This document shows, one piece after another, positions 1-8,205 of a stretch of 64,000 nucleotides of DNA (its first letter is position 1; each line of letters starts with the position of its first letter). The notes beneath the pieces are model-generated. The model worked only from the letters and a program-made list of their open reading frames with translations. It ran no database searches and was not told the origin of the DNA. The DNA comes from Kitasatospora terrestris (GTDB lineage Bacteria; Actinomycetota; Actinomycetes; Streptomycetales; Streptomycetaceae): assembly GCF_039542905.1 (NCBI RefSeq), contig NZ_BAABIS010000001.1:8122001-8186000 (forward strand), in the 5' to 3' direction. Made by a program: the position numbers and the translations under genes.

Positions 1-182
1 GAGTGGCTGAACGACTCCGCGGCGGCGATGGTGCGGTGCCTGGCGTCCGTCATGGCGTCCCGCCGGATCTGCAGCAGCATCGCCGTGACCCCGGCGGCGA
101 CGAGGAGGACGACCAGGACCAGCTGCAGGACGAAGAACTCGCGGGCGACGCTGCGCGCGGCCAGATCGGTGCGCACCCGCAC
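1..182 (-). CDS. Membrane sensor N-terminus (truncated by window edge)
   Basis: Only about the first 60 codons are inside the window; the gene runs off the left edge. The reading frame begins at GTG 182 (a second GTG lies at 176) with a GGAGA about 11 nt upstream. It encodes DLAARSVAREFF followed by one strongly hydrophobic helix (VLQLVLVVLLVAAGVTAMLL) and then IRRDAMTDARHRTIAAAESF. This short cytoplasmic start, single membrane segment and basic/acidic juxtamembrane stretch are typical of the first helix of extracytoplasmic-sensor histidine kinases of the CitA/DcuS type and of streptomycete PAS/PP2C phosphatases. The sequence does not say which, because all catalytic domains are missing. Opposite strand to nothing; it diverges from the GntR relic on its right. 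Confidence 0.6.
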   Translation of the reverse strand, partial: MRVRTDLAARSVAREFFVLQLVLVVLLVAAGVTAMLLQIRRDAMTDARHRTIAAAESFSH

Positions 183-534
183 GATCCATCCCGGTCTCCG
201 CCCTCCGGCACTGCGCCGTGAGCGGGAAGTCGGTGGGACCGCGCCGATCGACCTGGTCCACAACCGTTGGAGACGGGCCATTGGTCGCGCCATATGTCAT
301 TTTGCACTGATTTACACCGTCGGTGACAAGAGGCGTGGACCGTCGAAAATCGTTTTCACCGGAGGTGGCCCTCCGTGGAGGCCTCGACGATGCCCGTTCC
401 GGTCCTTCGGATGGCGCCGACGGGTGCCGGATCACCGCTGTGACCAGCGGGGACGCCCGCGGGCGACGAAGCCGAAGCCCTCGGTTGCCGTACCTGTCGA
501 GCATCGGGCCGCTGCTCGGGCCCGCGCCCCGGCG
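183..534. other. Intergenic region, no intact gene
   Basis: No convincing coding frame is visible. It contains an AT-richer patch around 290-320, which is unusual here and could be the promoter of the leftward sensor gene. The 9-mer CGGGCCATT at 274-282 is identical to one inside the predicted GntR operator at 8221-8229. Confidence 0.4.
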
Positions 535-620
535 AGATCCGACCGAGCGGACGAAGGCCCACCTGGTCACGCTGCGTGAGGCGATGGGCTCGCTCCGAGA
601 GGCCGGCCACGACGAGCCGT
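535..620 (+). pseudogene. Relic of a FadR-type GntR regulator (HTH region)
   Basis: Translated on the plus strand, this stretch reads RDPTERTKAHL then VTLREAMGSLREAGHDE. It aligns without gaps to the helix-turn-helix of the intact regulator at 3375-4121 (RDLAARLNVSR then VTLREALSSLREAGYIE). At DNA level 42 of 54 bases in 566-619 match 3564-3617 and most differences are silent, so common descent is far more likely than chance. Upstream the match fades to about 60 percent and downstream it stops. No FCD ligand-binding domain, plausible start or wing follows, so this is a fragment of a decayed gene and not a functional regulator. Confidence 0.7.
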
Positions 621-640
621 GTCACACCGCCCGGGTCGCG

Positions 641-678
641 GACAGCCCTCGGCGCGGGGCGGCGCGCCGAGGGCTGTC
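641..678. terminator. Perfect 16-bp inverted repeat, probable terminator of the phospholipase gene
   Basis: GACAGCCCTCGGCGCG at 641-656 and its exact complement at 663-678 flank a 6-nt loop. It lies 85 bp beyond the stop codon of the leftward phospholipase C gene. There is no U-tract, as is common for streptomycete terminators. Confidence 0.75.
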
Positions 679-762
679 CTGTTCAGCAGCGCACGGTCGA
701 GTTGACGGTGCGTCGAATCGGTGGGGATCTGCCGGATCCGTTGCCCCCGTCCCCGCCGCTGC

Positions 763-2862
763 TCAGATGCTGCCGGTGATGCTCGCCTGGCCGGTCTCGA
801 TGTGGCCGACGAAGCGCTGCGACCAGCTGGGGTCCTCGGCGAGGGTGATGGTGTAGTCGTACCAGCCGTTGGCGTAGGCGACGTTGTTGAAGTAGTCGCC
901 CTTGTTGTTCGCGTCCCAGTGGGAGCCCGCGGCGACGGTGTAGGTCCAACTGCCGCTGCGGTAGTGGTTGGAGGTGACGGTGAAGGTCACGGGGGAGCTG
1001 CCGTTGTTGGTGAAGGTGAACCAGATGGCGGTCTTGCCGGTGCCGGCCTCCTTGGCGAAGTAGGAGGTGACCACGGTCTTGCCGCCGGGCTTGGTGACGT
1101 CGCCCCTGAAGCGGCGCAGGAAGCGGTTGGGGCCGGTGACGCCGAGGTCGTACTTGCCGCCGCCGTAGCCGCTGCCGCAGTTGAAGTAGTCGTTGTAGGG
1201 GGTGCCGTCCGGATTCTTCTGGCCGGGGTCGAGGGTGTACTGCCAGGGGCCTCCGCCGCGCAGCGTCGGGTCGTTGGCGTACACGGCGAAGTGGGCGGAC
1301 CTGGTGGCGGGGGTGACGGTCGGGTCGGTGTCGGTGCCGTTGCCCATGGTGATCCAGGCCTTGACCGTACCGTTGGGGTCCCAGGCGGTGAACGCCTGGA
1401 GGTGGGCGTTGGTCTGGTAGGGCAGTGCGCGGGCGGGGCGGGTGCCGGGCTCCTGCACGGGCTGGGCGTTGCCGGTGGGGGAGGAGTTGTAGCTGCTGCC
1501 GTTGTACTGGTTGGCGGCCGGGGGAGTGGGCAGCGCCGGCAGTCCGTAGACCGGGTTGGCGAAGTCGAACATGCCGGTGAGGTCGCCGCAGACCTTGCGG
1601 CGCCACGCGCTGATGTTGGGGCAGGTCGCCGGCTTGCCGATGGCGGTGGTCCAGGCCTCCAGGAACCGCAGGACCGAGGTGTGGTCGGAGGCCTCGGAGC
1701 TGACCCTTCCGCCGCGGCTCCAAGGGGAGATCGCGAACATCGGGACGCGGAAGCCGAGGCCGATGTTGGTCCCGGAGTAGAACTCGTCGGCGGTGCCGGC
1801 CGGGGCGACCGGCGGCGGGACGTGGTCGAAGAAGCCGTCGTTCTCGTCGTAGTTGATGAGGAGGACGGTGGAGTTGAAGACGCTGGAGTCGGCGTTGAGG
1901 GCTTGCAGCACCCCGTTGATGATGTACTCGCCGTTGCCGGGGGTGGCCGCGGGGTGCTCGGAGAAGTTCTGGTCGGTGACGATCCAGGACACCTGCGGCA
2001 GCGTGCCGCCCACCACGTCGCTCCGGATGGCGGCGACGATCGCGTCGGCGCTGGTCGGATAACTGCCCTGGGGGATCCGGGCCACGCCCTTGTAGAGCGG
2101 GCTGCTCGGGGTGAGGCCCTGGAAGTGGGTGAAGTACTCGAGCGCGTTGTCGCCGTAGTTGTCGTTGGTCTGGTAGACCTTCCAGCTGACGCCGGCGGCC
2201 TGCAGCGCCTCGGCGTAGGTCTGCCACTTCAGGCCGGACTCGTCGCCGCCGTCGTTGGCCGCGGGGGAGCCGGTGGTGCCGTTCGGGTCGATCCAGCCGC
2301 TCCAGTGGTAGGTGCGGTTGGGGCCGGTGGCGCTGAGGATCGAGCAGTGGTAGGCGTCGTTGACGGTCCAGTTGTCGGCCAGCGCGAAGTGGAACGGGAT
2401 GTCGGAGCGCCGCAGGTGGGCGAGGCTCGCGACGCCCTTGGCCGACACCCAGGAGTCCATCTTCCCGCCGTTCCAGGCGGAGTGCTGGGTCGACCAGGAG
2501 TGCGAGAGGTCGGCGGCGCACTGGGCCTGGGCCTCGGTCGCCGTCGGCGTGAGGGCGTACGGGTACTGGCGGCCGGAGCCGTTCTTCTGGTTGAAGACGG
2601 TGTTGGCGGCGTCGAGTTGGATCGCGCTGATGTCTCCGTACCCGCGGACGCCGTTGAGGGTCCCGAAGTAGTGGTCGAAGGATCGGTTCTCCTGCATCAG
2701 GATCACCACGTGGTGGACGTCCGCGATGGTGCCGGAGGTGCCGAGCGTCTCCGCGGCGGCGGGCGTGGGGCTGCCCGGCCCGCCGGGCAGCGGGTCGACG
2801 GCGAGGAGGGCGCCGGCGGCGACGGCCGAGCCGAGGAAGGTGCGGCGTGTGACAGGCGACAT
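763..2862 (-). CDS. plcC: Phosphocholine-type phospholipase C, Tat-exported
   Basis: A 699-residue secreted phosphoesterase that should release the phospho-head group from phosphatidylcholine or related phospholipids outside the cell. The ATG at 2862 has a GGGAGA about 12 nt upstream and opens with MSPVTRRTFLGSAVAAGALL, a classic twin-arginine signal, so the longer open frame upstream (to 3060) is not used. The phosphoesterase domain starts with HHVVILMQENRSFDHYFG, the signature of the acid-phosphatase-like phospholipase C family, and DENDGFFDHVPPP occurs near residue 345. Roughly the last 230 residues form the family's usual beta-rich C-terminal modules. Full length for the family. The gene is monocistronic, with an inverted-repeat terminator downstream and a divergent GntR regulator upstream. 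The symbol is given by family resemblance only; the true head-group preference is unknown. Confidence 0.9.
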   Translation of the reverse strand: MSPVTRRTFLGSAVAAGALLAVDPLPGGPGSPTPAAAETLGTSGTIADVHHVVILMQENRSFDHYFGTLNGVRGYGDISAIQLDAANTVFNQKNGSGRQYPYALTPTATEAQAQCAADLSHSWSTQHSAWNGGKMDSWVSAKGVASLAHLRRSDIPFHFALADNWTVNDAYHCSILSATGPNRTYHWSGWIDPNGTTGSPAANDGGDESGLKWQTYAEALQAAGVSWKVYQTNDNYGDNALEYFTHFQGLTPSSPLYKGVARIPQGSYPTSADAIVAAIRSDVVGGTLPQVSWIVTDQNFSEHPAATPGNGEYIINGVLQALNADSSVFNSTVLLINYDENDGFFDHVPPPVAPAGTADEFYSGTNIGLGFRVPMFAISPWSRGGRVSSEASDHTSVLRFLEAWTTAIGKPATCPNISAWRRKVCGDLTGMFDFANPVYGLPALPTPPAANQYNGSSYNSSPTGNAQPVQEPGTRPARALPYQTNAHLQAFTAWDPNGTVKAWITMGNGTDTDPTVTPATRSAHFAVYANDPTLRGGGPWQYTLDPGQKNPDGTPYNDYFNCGSGYGGGKYDLGVTGPNRFLRRFRGDVTKPGGKTVVTSYFAKEAGTGKTAIWFTFTNNGSSPVTFTVTSNHYRSGSWTYTVAAGSHWDANNKGDYFNNVAYANGWYDYTITLAEDPSWSQRFVGHIETGQASITGSI

Positions 2863-3374
2863 GGGGGTCTGTCTCCCAGATGACCGAGGGTGTGGGGGCT
2901 GTCGGCATCCCGAGGCGGTGCAGTGTGCCGACTGCCTGGTGATCAGTCGGGGGTCGGGAGCCGCTAATGGTCCGGGATCTGCCGGATTGAGAGGTGCCGA
3001 CGAGGCGTGGGCTCGGGTCGGCGAAGCGCATCGGTGAGGGTCGGACTCACTGATGGGCACAGATCACACCATGGGTGACCCGGCCCGTCAACGGGCCTGC
3101 GCCGACCGTGTCTCAACCTTTAATGGATCGAATGTGATCCTTTGATGATGTGAGTCGCCTACCTGTCGGTAGGGCTTGACCGCTTCGCCTGGATGTCGCA
3201 AGCTGGTCATCGACTGCTTGAATCTGCTTCTTCACGCCAAAATGTTTGCAGAGTCAAGCATGGTGAAGGGGGCTCGGGCACCGCCCGGCCGCTGTGCGGC
3301 GGGCTCGGCGACCGCATCGTCCGTACACCGGTCGCCGCCCTCGGCGTGCCCGCGGCCCGGGGTATCATCCCCGC
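2863..3374. promoter_or_regulatory. Divergent control region of phospholipase C and GntR regulator 1
   Basis: This 512-bp region has no credible gene. Visible signals are TAATGGTCC at 2965-2973, TTTAATGGATC at 3119-3129 immediately followed by an inverted repeat GGATC-6-GATCC (3125-3140), and a near-perfect palindrome GGCCCGTCAACGGGCC at 3082-3097. A possible plus-strand promoter is TTGACC 3176-3181 with CAAGCT 17 bp later. TATCAT at 3363-3368 sits at the right distance to start a leaderless transcript at the GTG of the regulator. The AATGG elements resemble those in the operator at 8206-8231. None of these is proven. Confidence 0.45.
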
Positions 3375-4121
3375 GTGAGCGAACGGCCTTGGCAGGACGA
3401 AACCGGTGGCACGGAAGGCATCGTGCTTCGGCCTGTCCGCAACGGGAACGCGTACGAGGAGACCGTCGAGCGGGTCCTCCACGCGATCAAACTCGGCGTG
3501 TTCGCCCGCGGTGACCGCCTGCCCGCCGAGCGCGACCTGGCCGCGCGGTTGAACGTCAGCCGAGTGACCCTGCGCGAGGCGCTGAGCTCCCTCCGGGAGG
3601 CCGGTTACATCGAGTCGCGCCGCGGCCGGTACGGCGGCGCCTTCGTGACCTACCGGCCGACGCTCGCGGTCGACGTCGAGGACGCGCGCCGCCTGGTCAA
3701 GGACATGGGTGCGGAGCTGAACGACGTCCTGGCCTTCCGGACGGTGCTGGAGCCGGGCGCCGCGGCGTTCGCGGCCCAGCGCGACCTCAGCGGCGAGCAG
3801 CGGGCGTACCTGCAGCGGCGCCTGGTCGAGGCCGAGCAGGCGGACCTCGACGAGTACCGCCAGGCCGACTCGCGGTTCCACCTCGCCATCGCCGAGTTGA
3901 CCGGCTCCACCTCGCTGACCGCCAGCGTCGCGGACACCCGGATCCGGCTGAACGACCTGCTGGACGCCATCCCCATGCTGGAGGCCAACATCGCGCACTC
4001 CGCCGCCCAGCACCGGGCGATGGTGTCCGCGATCCTCACGGGCGATCCGGAGGGCGCGCGCCGGGCGACGCAGGAACACCTCGATGCCACCGCCTCACTG
4101 CTGGCGGGCTTCCTGTCCTGA
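3375..4121 (+). CDS. FadR-subfamily GntR transcriptional regulator 1
   Basis: A 248-residue DNA-binding repressor or activator. Residues 20-90 form the GntR winged helix (GDRLPAERDLAARLNVSR, VTLREALSSLREAG, wing RRGRYGG). The C-terminal FCD domain carries the metal/ligand histidine pattern (DSRFHLAIAEL, QHRAMVSAI, QEHLDA). The GTG at 3375 is chosen because its protein start aligns with the paralogue at 7344-8108. It lacks an obvious Shine-Dalgarno but follows a TATCAT box by 6 nt, so the transcript may be leaderless. It diverges from phospholipase C, which suggests control of that gene, and overlaps the convergent gene 4095-4535 by 27 bp. Effector unknown; an amine, amino acid or organic acid is usual for the subfamily. 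Confidence 0.88.
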   Translation: MSERPWQDETGGTEGIVLRPVRNGNAYEETVERVLHAIKLGVFARGDRLPAERDLAARLNVSRVTLREALSSLREAGYIESRRGRYGGAFVTYRPTLAVDVEDARRLVKDMGAELNDVLAFRTVLEPGAAAFAAQRDLSGEQRAYLQRRLVEAEQADLDEYRQADSRFHLAIAELTGSTSLTASVADTRIRLNDLLDAIPMLEANIAHSAAQHRAMVSAILTGDPEGARRATQEHLDATASLLAGFLS

Positions 4122-4535
4122 CCGCCGGGGCCTCCCGCCCGTGCGGACGGCGAGGAGGGCCTCCTGGACCAGCCGGACCTGCTCGCGGACGGCCGCGGCC
4201 CAGGACTGCTCCCGGATGCAGACGCCGATCGCCGTGTCGTCGTCGCGATGGTGCCGGGCACCTGCCGGTGAACTGCTCAGGGCGCTGAGGCCGGCCTGCA
4301 TGGCGAGGACATCGGCATCCAGGAACAGCCGGAGCGCGCGGGCCAGTTCGAGCGGGTTGCGGTGGAAGATCTGCTCGTGCCGCCACCGGGTGGGCGCCAG
4401 GTCGAACAGCCAGTCCTTCGCGGACTGCTCGAACCGCGGGTTCCCGGGGCGGACCACGGCACCGGGCCAGCGCGCCGACGGCGGATCGGCGGATCTGGGC
4501 CGAGGAAAGCGGTTGGGCTCTTCGACACGGGTCAC
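4095..4535 (-). CDS. Conserved streptomycete protein of unknown function
   Basis: A 146-residue protein beginning at GTG 4535. The core NPRFEQSAKDWLFDLAP, then TRWRHEQIFHRNPLELARALRLFLDADVLAMQ, then GLSALSSSPAG looks like a family conserved in Streptomyces, mostly helical, soluble, without a signal peptide or membrane segment. I do not recognise a function. It tail-overlaps the GntR regulator by 27 bp on the opposite strand, and lies downstream of the binding lipoprotein but is separated from it by a hairpin, so it is probably expressed separately. Confidence 0.65.
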   Translation of the reverse strand: MTRVEEPNRFPRPRSADPPSARWPGAVVRPGNPRFEQSAKDWLFDLAPTRWRHEQIFHRNPLELARALRLFLDADVLAMQAGLSALSSSPAGARHHRDDDTAIGVCIREQSWAAAVREQVRLVQEALLAVRTGGRPRRSGQEARQQ

Positions 4536-4650
4536 GGTGCATCACCCCAGGTGTCGCGGCATCGGCAAGAAGGCCGGTCGATGCCGCCGAGTGCGGCCTT
4601 CGGCGTCTTCGGGTGCGAAGAGTCTGTGGCGGATTCCGCGGACTGTCAAT

Positions 4651-4684
4651 GAATCCGGTGGCCGGCCGCGCGGTCACCGGATTC
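4651..4684. terminator. Hairpin overlapping the stop codon of the binding lipoprotein
   Basis: GAATCCGGTG at 4651-4660 pairs exactly with CACCGGATTC at 4675-4684 around a 14-nt loop. It ends the leftward transcript of the solute-binding gene; no U-tract. Confidence 0.55.
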
Positions 4685-5732
4685 CGGTGGCGGCCTTCCA
4701 GGCGTTGACGTTGTCCTCGAAGCGGCGGTCGACCATCGACCAGTCGGGCACGAAGACCTCGACACCCGCCATGAGGTCCTTCAGCGTCTTGGAGTTGGCG
4801 CTGGTGTCCTCCACGTCGTCGCGGATCGGCAGCCCGGCGCTGGTGCTGCTGACGGTCTGCTGGACGTCGTGCGACAGCAGGAAGTCGACCAGCCTGCGGG
4901 CCGCCATTCCGTGCGGTGCGCCCTTCACGACGCCGGCGGTGTACGGGACGGCCAGGGTGGTGGGCTTGGTCCGGCCGTTGGGGGCGAGGAAGAAGATGCC
5001 CTGGTTCGGCAGCGCGGCCATCCGTGAGACGTTCATCTGGACGTCCCCGTTGGCGATCCAGATCTCTCCGGAGTCGACCTTGTCGGCGAGCTTCCCGGTG
5101 GAGCCCGACGGGCCTGCATTGTTGACCTGGAGATCCTTCAAGTACTCGAGAGCGGGCTGCTCGCCGCCGAAGTCGTGGATCGCCTTGATGAGGACGGCCG
5201 TTCCGTCGCCGGCGACGCCCGGCGTGGAGTACTGGACCTTGCCGCGGTACTTCGGACTGAGCAGGTCGGCCCAGGTCTTCGGCGGTTCCTTCACCTTGTC
5301 GCGGTTGTGGATGAAGCACAGGTAGGTGTTGACGATCGCGGTCCAGTACCCGTCCGGTGCGCGGTCCGCGACGTCCATGTCCGCCGCGCCCTTCGGGCGG
5401 TAGACGTCCAGCAGGCCCTCTTCGGCGGCGTGCTGGGAGAACGGCGGAAGGACCACGACGAGGTCCGTCCGGGGAGCGTTCTTCCGGCTCTCCAACTGCT
5501 GGACGATCTCACCCGATCCGGCTTCGGAGTACCGCACCCTGATCCCGGTCTGCTCGGTGAAGGCGCGGAAGGCCCTGTCGTAGAACCCGGTGCCGTCCTT
5601 GTTGCTGAGGCCGCTCGCGCTCGCCACCACGACCTCCTCGGCCTGCGCCTGTTGCTCGCAGCCCGCGGACGACACCACCAGGAGAGGGAGGAGAGCGCCG
5701 GCGGCGCGTCTCCTGCCGTGCGTCGACACCAT
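4674..5732 (-). CDS. Solute-binding lipoprotein, 2-aminoethylphosphonate/iron(III) type
   Basis: A 352-residue extracellular binding protein of an ABC importer. The ATG at 5732 has AAGGAG 9 nt upstream; the signal peptide GRRRAAGALLPLLVVSSAGC ends in a lipobox cysteine. The mature part has the periplasmic-binding fold (VVVASASGLSNKDGTGFYDRAF, then LESRKNAPRTDLVV, GYWTAIVNTYLCFIHNRDKV, LPNQGIFFLAPNGR) typical of the family annotated for 2-aminoethylphosphonate and ferric iron. No permease or ATPase gene is adjacent, so it must share a transporter encoded elsewhere. Its position between phospholipase C and a phosphorylcholine-phosphatase-like gene suggests a phosphonate or phospho-amine ligand, but this is inference. 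Confidence 0.8.
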   Translation of the reverse strand: MVSTHGRRRAAGALLPLLVVSSAGCEQQAQAEEVVVASASGLSNKDGTGFYDRAFRAFTEQTGIRVRYSEAGSGEIVQQLESRKNAPRTDLVVVLPPFSQHAAEEGLLDVYRPKGAADMDVADRAPDGYWTAIVNTYLCFIHNRDKVKEPPKTWADLLSPKYRGKVQYSTPGVAGDGTAVLIKAIHDFGGEQPALEYLKDLQVNNAGPSGSTGKLADKVDSGEIWIANGDVQMNVSRMAALPNQGIFFLAPNGRTKPTTLAVPYTAGVVKGAPHGMAARRLVDFLLSHDVQQTVSSTSAGLPIRDDVEDTSANSKTLKDLMAGVEVFVPDWSMVDRRFEDNVNAWKAATGIR

Positions 5733-6080
5733 GGGCAGGGTTCTCCTTCGGAAGTGGCGAGGCGCGCACAAAAGGACTGTTACTGAATCATTGAGTCAGT
5801 GTCCGTGGGGTGCGCGGTTTGATGGTGATCGCTTGGCGAGCGGGGCGCGCGATCGAGCGCAAAAGCTAGCAGGGTCCTTCTGGAGCGCTCAACTCAGCTT
5901 GCATTGAGGTGCGTTCGGCTCGACCGACGCCTCGGGTCGCGGAGCTGCCCGGCGGAACGGTGGCGTCCGGAAGCTTTCTGATCGGTTCGCTCAATGGTAA
6001 GTTGCTGGCCCATAGAAGCTCCAGTCGAGAGCGACCATTCCCTGCCCGGGGCTCGCGCCCCTCCCCGAAGGACCAGGACG
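5733..6080. promoter_or_regulatory. Divergent promoter region of binding lipoprotein and HAD phosphatase
   Basis: 348 bp without a gene. ACTGA at 5782-5786 and TCAGT at 5796-5800 form an inverted repeat whose centre also reads as two direct TGA(A/G)TCA units; this is the best operator candidate. ATGG at 5994-5997 and CCAT at 6009-6012 make a loose AATGG-type inverted pair resembling the predicted GntR operator. No clear -35/-10 pair. Confidence 0.35.
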
Positions 6081-7328
6081 ATGAAGACGAAGATCGCAGC
6101 CATCGTGCTTGCCGGAACGGTGGCCTCCACGCTGTCCGGATGTGCCACGACCGAGGCCGAGGCCAGCACCTCCCCGTGCGGCAGGCTCGACACCGACCTG
6201 GCCTGGTACGGCGACAACGCCTCCAGGCTCCAGACCCTGCTCGACCGTGACGGGCACTGCGGGAAGAAGGGCCCGCATCCCGTGGCCGTCTTCGACTGGG
6301 ACAACACCGTCGTCAAGAACGACGTGGGAGACGCCACCACGTTCTGGCTCCTGCGGCACGACAAGGTCCGCCAGCCGGCGGGCGGGGACTGGACGACCAC
6401 CAGCTCCCTGCTCACCCCGGCGGCCGCCGCCGCGCTCGCGTCCGCCTGCGGGACGGCCGCCCCGGCCGGGTCCGCGCTGCCGACCAGCACCGACACCGCC
6501 TGCGCCGACGAGATCCTCTCGGTCTACTCCGACGCCAGGACGACCTCCGGACAGGACGCCTTCGCGGGCTGGAACCGCCGCCGGACGGAGCCCGCCTACG
6601 CCTGGGCCGCGCAGCTGCTCGCCGGCTACACCCCCGACGAGGTGAAGGACTTCGCCTCCCGGGCGCGGCAGGAGAACCTCGACGCGCCGGTCGGGGCCGA
6701 GCAGACCGTGGGCACGCACCGGGTGACCGGCTGGATCCGCTACTACGACCAGCAGAAGGACCTGATCCGCGCGCTCGGCAGGTCCGGTTTCGACGTGTGG
6801 ATCACTTCGGCGTCCCAGGAGGACGTGGTCCAGGTCTGGGCCGCCGGCGTCGATCTGCCGGCCGACCACGTGATCGGCGTCCGGACCAGGCAGGAGAACG
6901 GGAAGCTGACCGCCGCCCTGGCCGGGTGCGGCGGCGACGACGACACCATCCCGTACATCGACGGCAAGCGCTGCGTCATCAACGAACGGATCCTCAAGGT
7001 GCCGTCGGCCAAGGCCTTCGACATCCAGCCGGTGAACCGCCGGCAGGCGTTCGCGGCCGGCGACTCCAACACCGACGTGTCGTTCCTGCGCGACGCCACG
7101 GAGCTCCGCCTGGTCATCAACCGCAACAAGGCCGAGCTGATGTGCAACGCCTACGACAACGCCGACGGCAAGTGGATCGTCAACCCGATGTTCATCTCGC
7201 CCAAGGCCGCCCTCACCAAGCCCTACCCCTGCTCCACCAGCGCGTTCACCAACCCCGACGGCTCCTCGGGGCCGGTCACCACCGACGGCGGGCGGGTCGT
7301 CCCGGACCAGCTGGACACCGTCCACTGA
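6081..7328 (+). CDS. HAD-family phosphatase lipoprotein, phosphorylcholine-phosphatase-like
   Basis: A 415-residue exported phosphatase that should remove phosphate from phosphocholine, phosphoethanolamine or a similar small substrate. ATG 6081 follows AAGGA with 9-nt spacing. The signal IAAIVLAGTVASTLSGC ends in a lipobox cysteine, so the enzyme is anchored outside the membrane. HAD motif I is FDWDNTVVKN, motif II lies in VWITSAS, and motif IV is AAGDSNTDVSFL. Cys residues scattered in the cap (CGKKG, CGGDD, KRCVI) suit an extracellular protein. It diverges from the binding lipoprotein and ends 15 bp from the convergent GntR regulator 2. The substrate is inferred from family resemblance and from the neighbouring phospholipase C. 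Confidence 0.85.
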   Translation: MKTKIAAIVLAGTVASTLSGCATTEAEASTSPCGRLDTDLAWYGDNASRLQTLLDRDGHCGKKGPHPVAVFDWDNTVVKNDVGDATTFWLLRHDKVRQPAGGDWTTTSSLLTPAAAAALASACGTAAPAGSALPTSTDTACADEILSVYSDARTTSGQDAFAGWNRRRTEPAYAWAAQLLAGYTPDEVKDFASRARQENLDAPVGAEQTVGTHRVTGWIRYYDQQKDLIRALGRSGFDVWITSASQEDVVQVWAAGVDLPADHVIGVRTRQENGKLTAALAGCGGDDDTIPYIDGKRCVINERILKVPSAKAFDIQPVNRRQAFAAGDSNTDVSFLRDATELRLVINRNKAELMCNAYDNADGKWIVNPMFISPKAALTKPYPCSTSAFTNPDGSSGPVTTDGGRVVPDQLDTVH

Positions 7329-7343
7329 CGGCCGGGGGTGCGC

Positions 7344-8108
7344 TCAGCCCAGGAAGCCGCGGAGCAGGGCGGCCGTGGCCTCCAGGTGCTCCGCGGTGGC
7401 GCGGCGGGCGGCGAGGGCGTCGCCGGAGAGGATCGCCTCGACCATGGCGCGGTGCTGGTGCGAGGCGTGCTCGATGTTGCGTTCCAGGATCGGAATGGCA
7501 TTGAGCAGGTCGTTCAGGCGCATCCGGCTCGCGGCGATGCCGACGGCGAGTGAAGGCGAACTGGTGAGCTCGGCGATCGCCAGGTGGAAGCGGGAGTCGA
7601 GCCGGCGGTACTCCTCGGGGCCGGCGTCCTCCAGCTCCTCGTGCCGCCGCGTGAGATAGGCGCGCTGCTCGGCACTCAGCCGGCGTCGGGCGGCCAGCTC
7701 CGATGCGCCGCTCTCCAGCACCATGCGGTAGGTCAGCGCGTCCTCCAGCTCGCTTCCCATGTCCTGCACGGCCCGTCGCAGGTCCGCGAGGTCGGGGACG
7801 GGCGGGCGGTAGGTGACGAAGCTGCCGCCGTAGCGGCCGCGCCGGGACTCCACGCAGCCGGCGGCCTGGAGCGAACGGATCGCCTCGCGCAGGGTATCCC
7901 GGCTGACGTTGAGGCGGACGGCCAGGTCGCGTTCGGCGGGCAGCCGGTCGCCGTAGCCGAAGACGCCGAGTTTGACGGCTTCCAGGATCCGCTCGACGGT
8001 CTCCTCGAAGGCGTTGCCGGTCCGGACGGGGCGGAAGATCGCCCCGCCCTGCCAGTCCATCCACGGATCGCGGCCGGCTTCGTGTTCCACGGGAGGAATC
8101 GTACTCAC
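7344..8108 (-). CDS. FadR-subfamily GntR transcriptional regulator 2
   Basis: A 254-residue regulator with an N-terminal winged helix (GDRLPAERDLAVRLNVSR, DTLREAIRSLQAAG, wing RRGRYGGSFVTYRP) and an FCD domain (DSRFHLAIAELTSS, HQHRAMVEAI, AEHLEATA). GTG 8108 is preceded by AAAGG at 7 nt. It is clearly paralogous to the regulator at 3375-4121, and the recognition helix and wing are almost identical, so the two probably bind the same or overlapping sites. It diverges from the amine-catabolic operon with a palindromic element between the two, which fits a local, autoregulating repressor of that operon. Confidence 0.9.
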   Translation of the reverse strand: MSTIPPVEHEAGRDPWMDWQGGAIFRPVRTGNAFEETVERILEAVKLGVFGYGDRLPAERDLAVRLNVSRDTLREAIRSLQAAGCVESRRGRYGGSFVTYRPPVPDLADLRRAVQDMGSELEDALTYRMVLESGASELAARRRLSAEQRAYLTRRHEELEDAGPEEYRRLDSRFHLAIAELTSSPSLAVGIAASRMRLNDLLNAIPILERNIEHASHQHRAMVEAILSGDALAARRATAEHLEATAALLRGFLG

Positions 8109-8205
8109 GGCCAGACCTTTGGGAAGGGCCCCAGGTGACCTGGCGGCACTTCGGCCAGGGGGCTTGACGTCGGAGCGGCCGAGGCGAAAGCATGCGCACA
8201 TCGCG

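Noticed and set aside
361..420. Minus-strand resemblance to the first 15 residues of the GntR paralogues
   Set aside because: It is on the opposite strand from the clear relic, needs gaps and shows only scattered matches, so it is likely chance.
721..2883. A 720-codon plus-strand frame opposite phospholipase C
   Set aside because: Val/Gly-rich shadow without motifs; the minus-strand protein has a Tat signal and family signatures.
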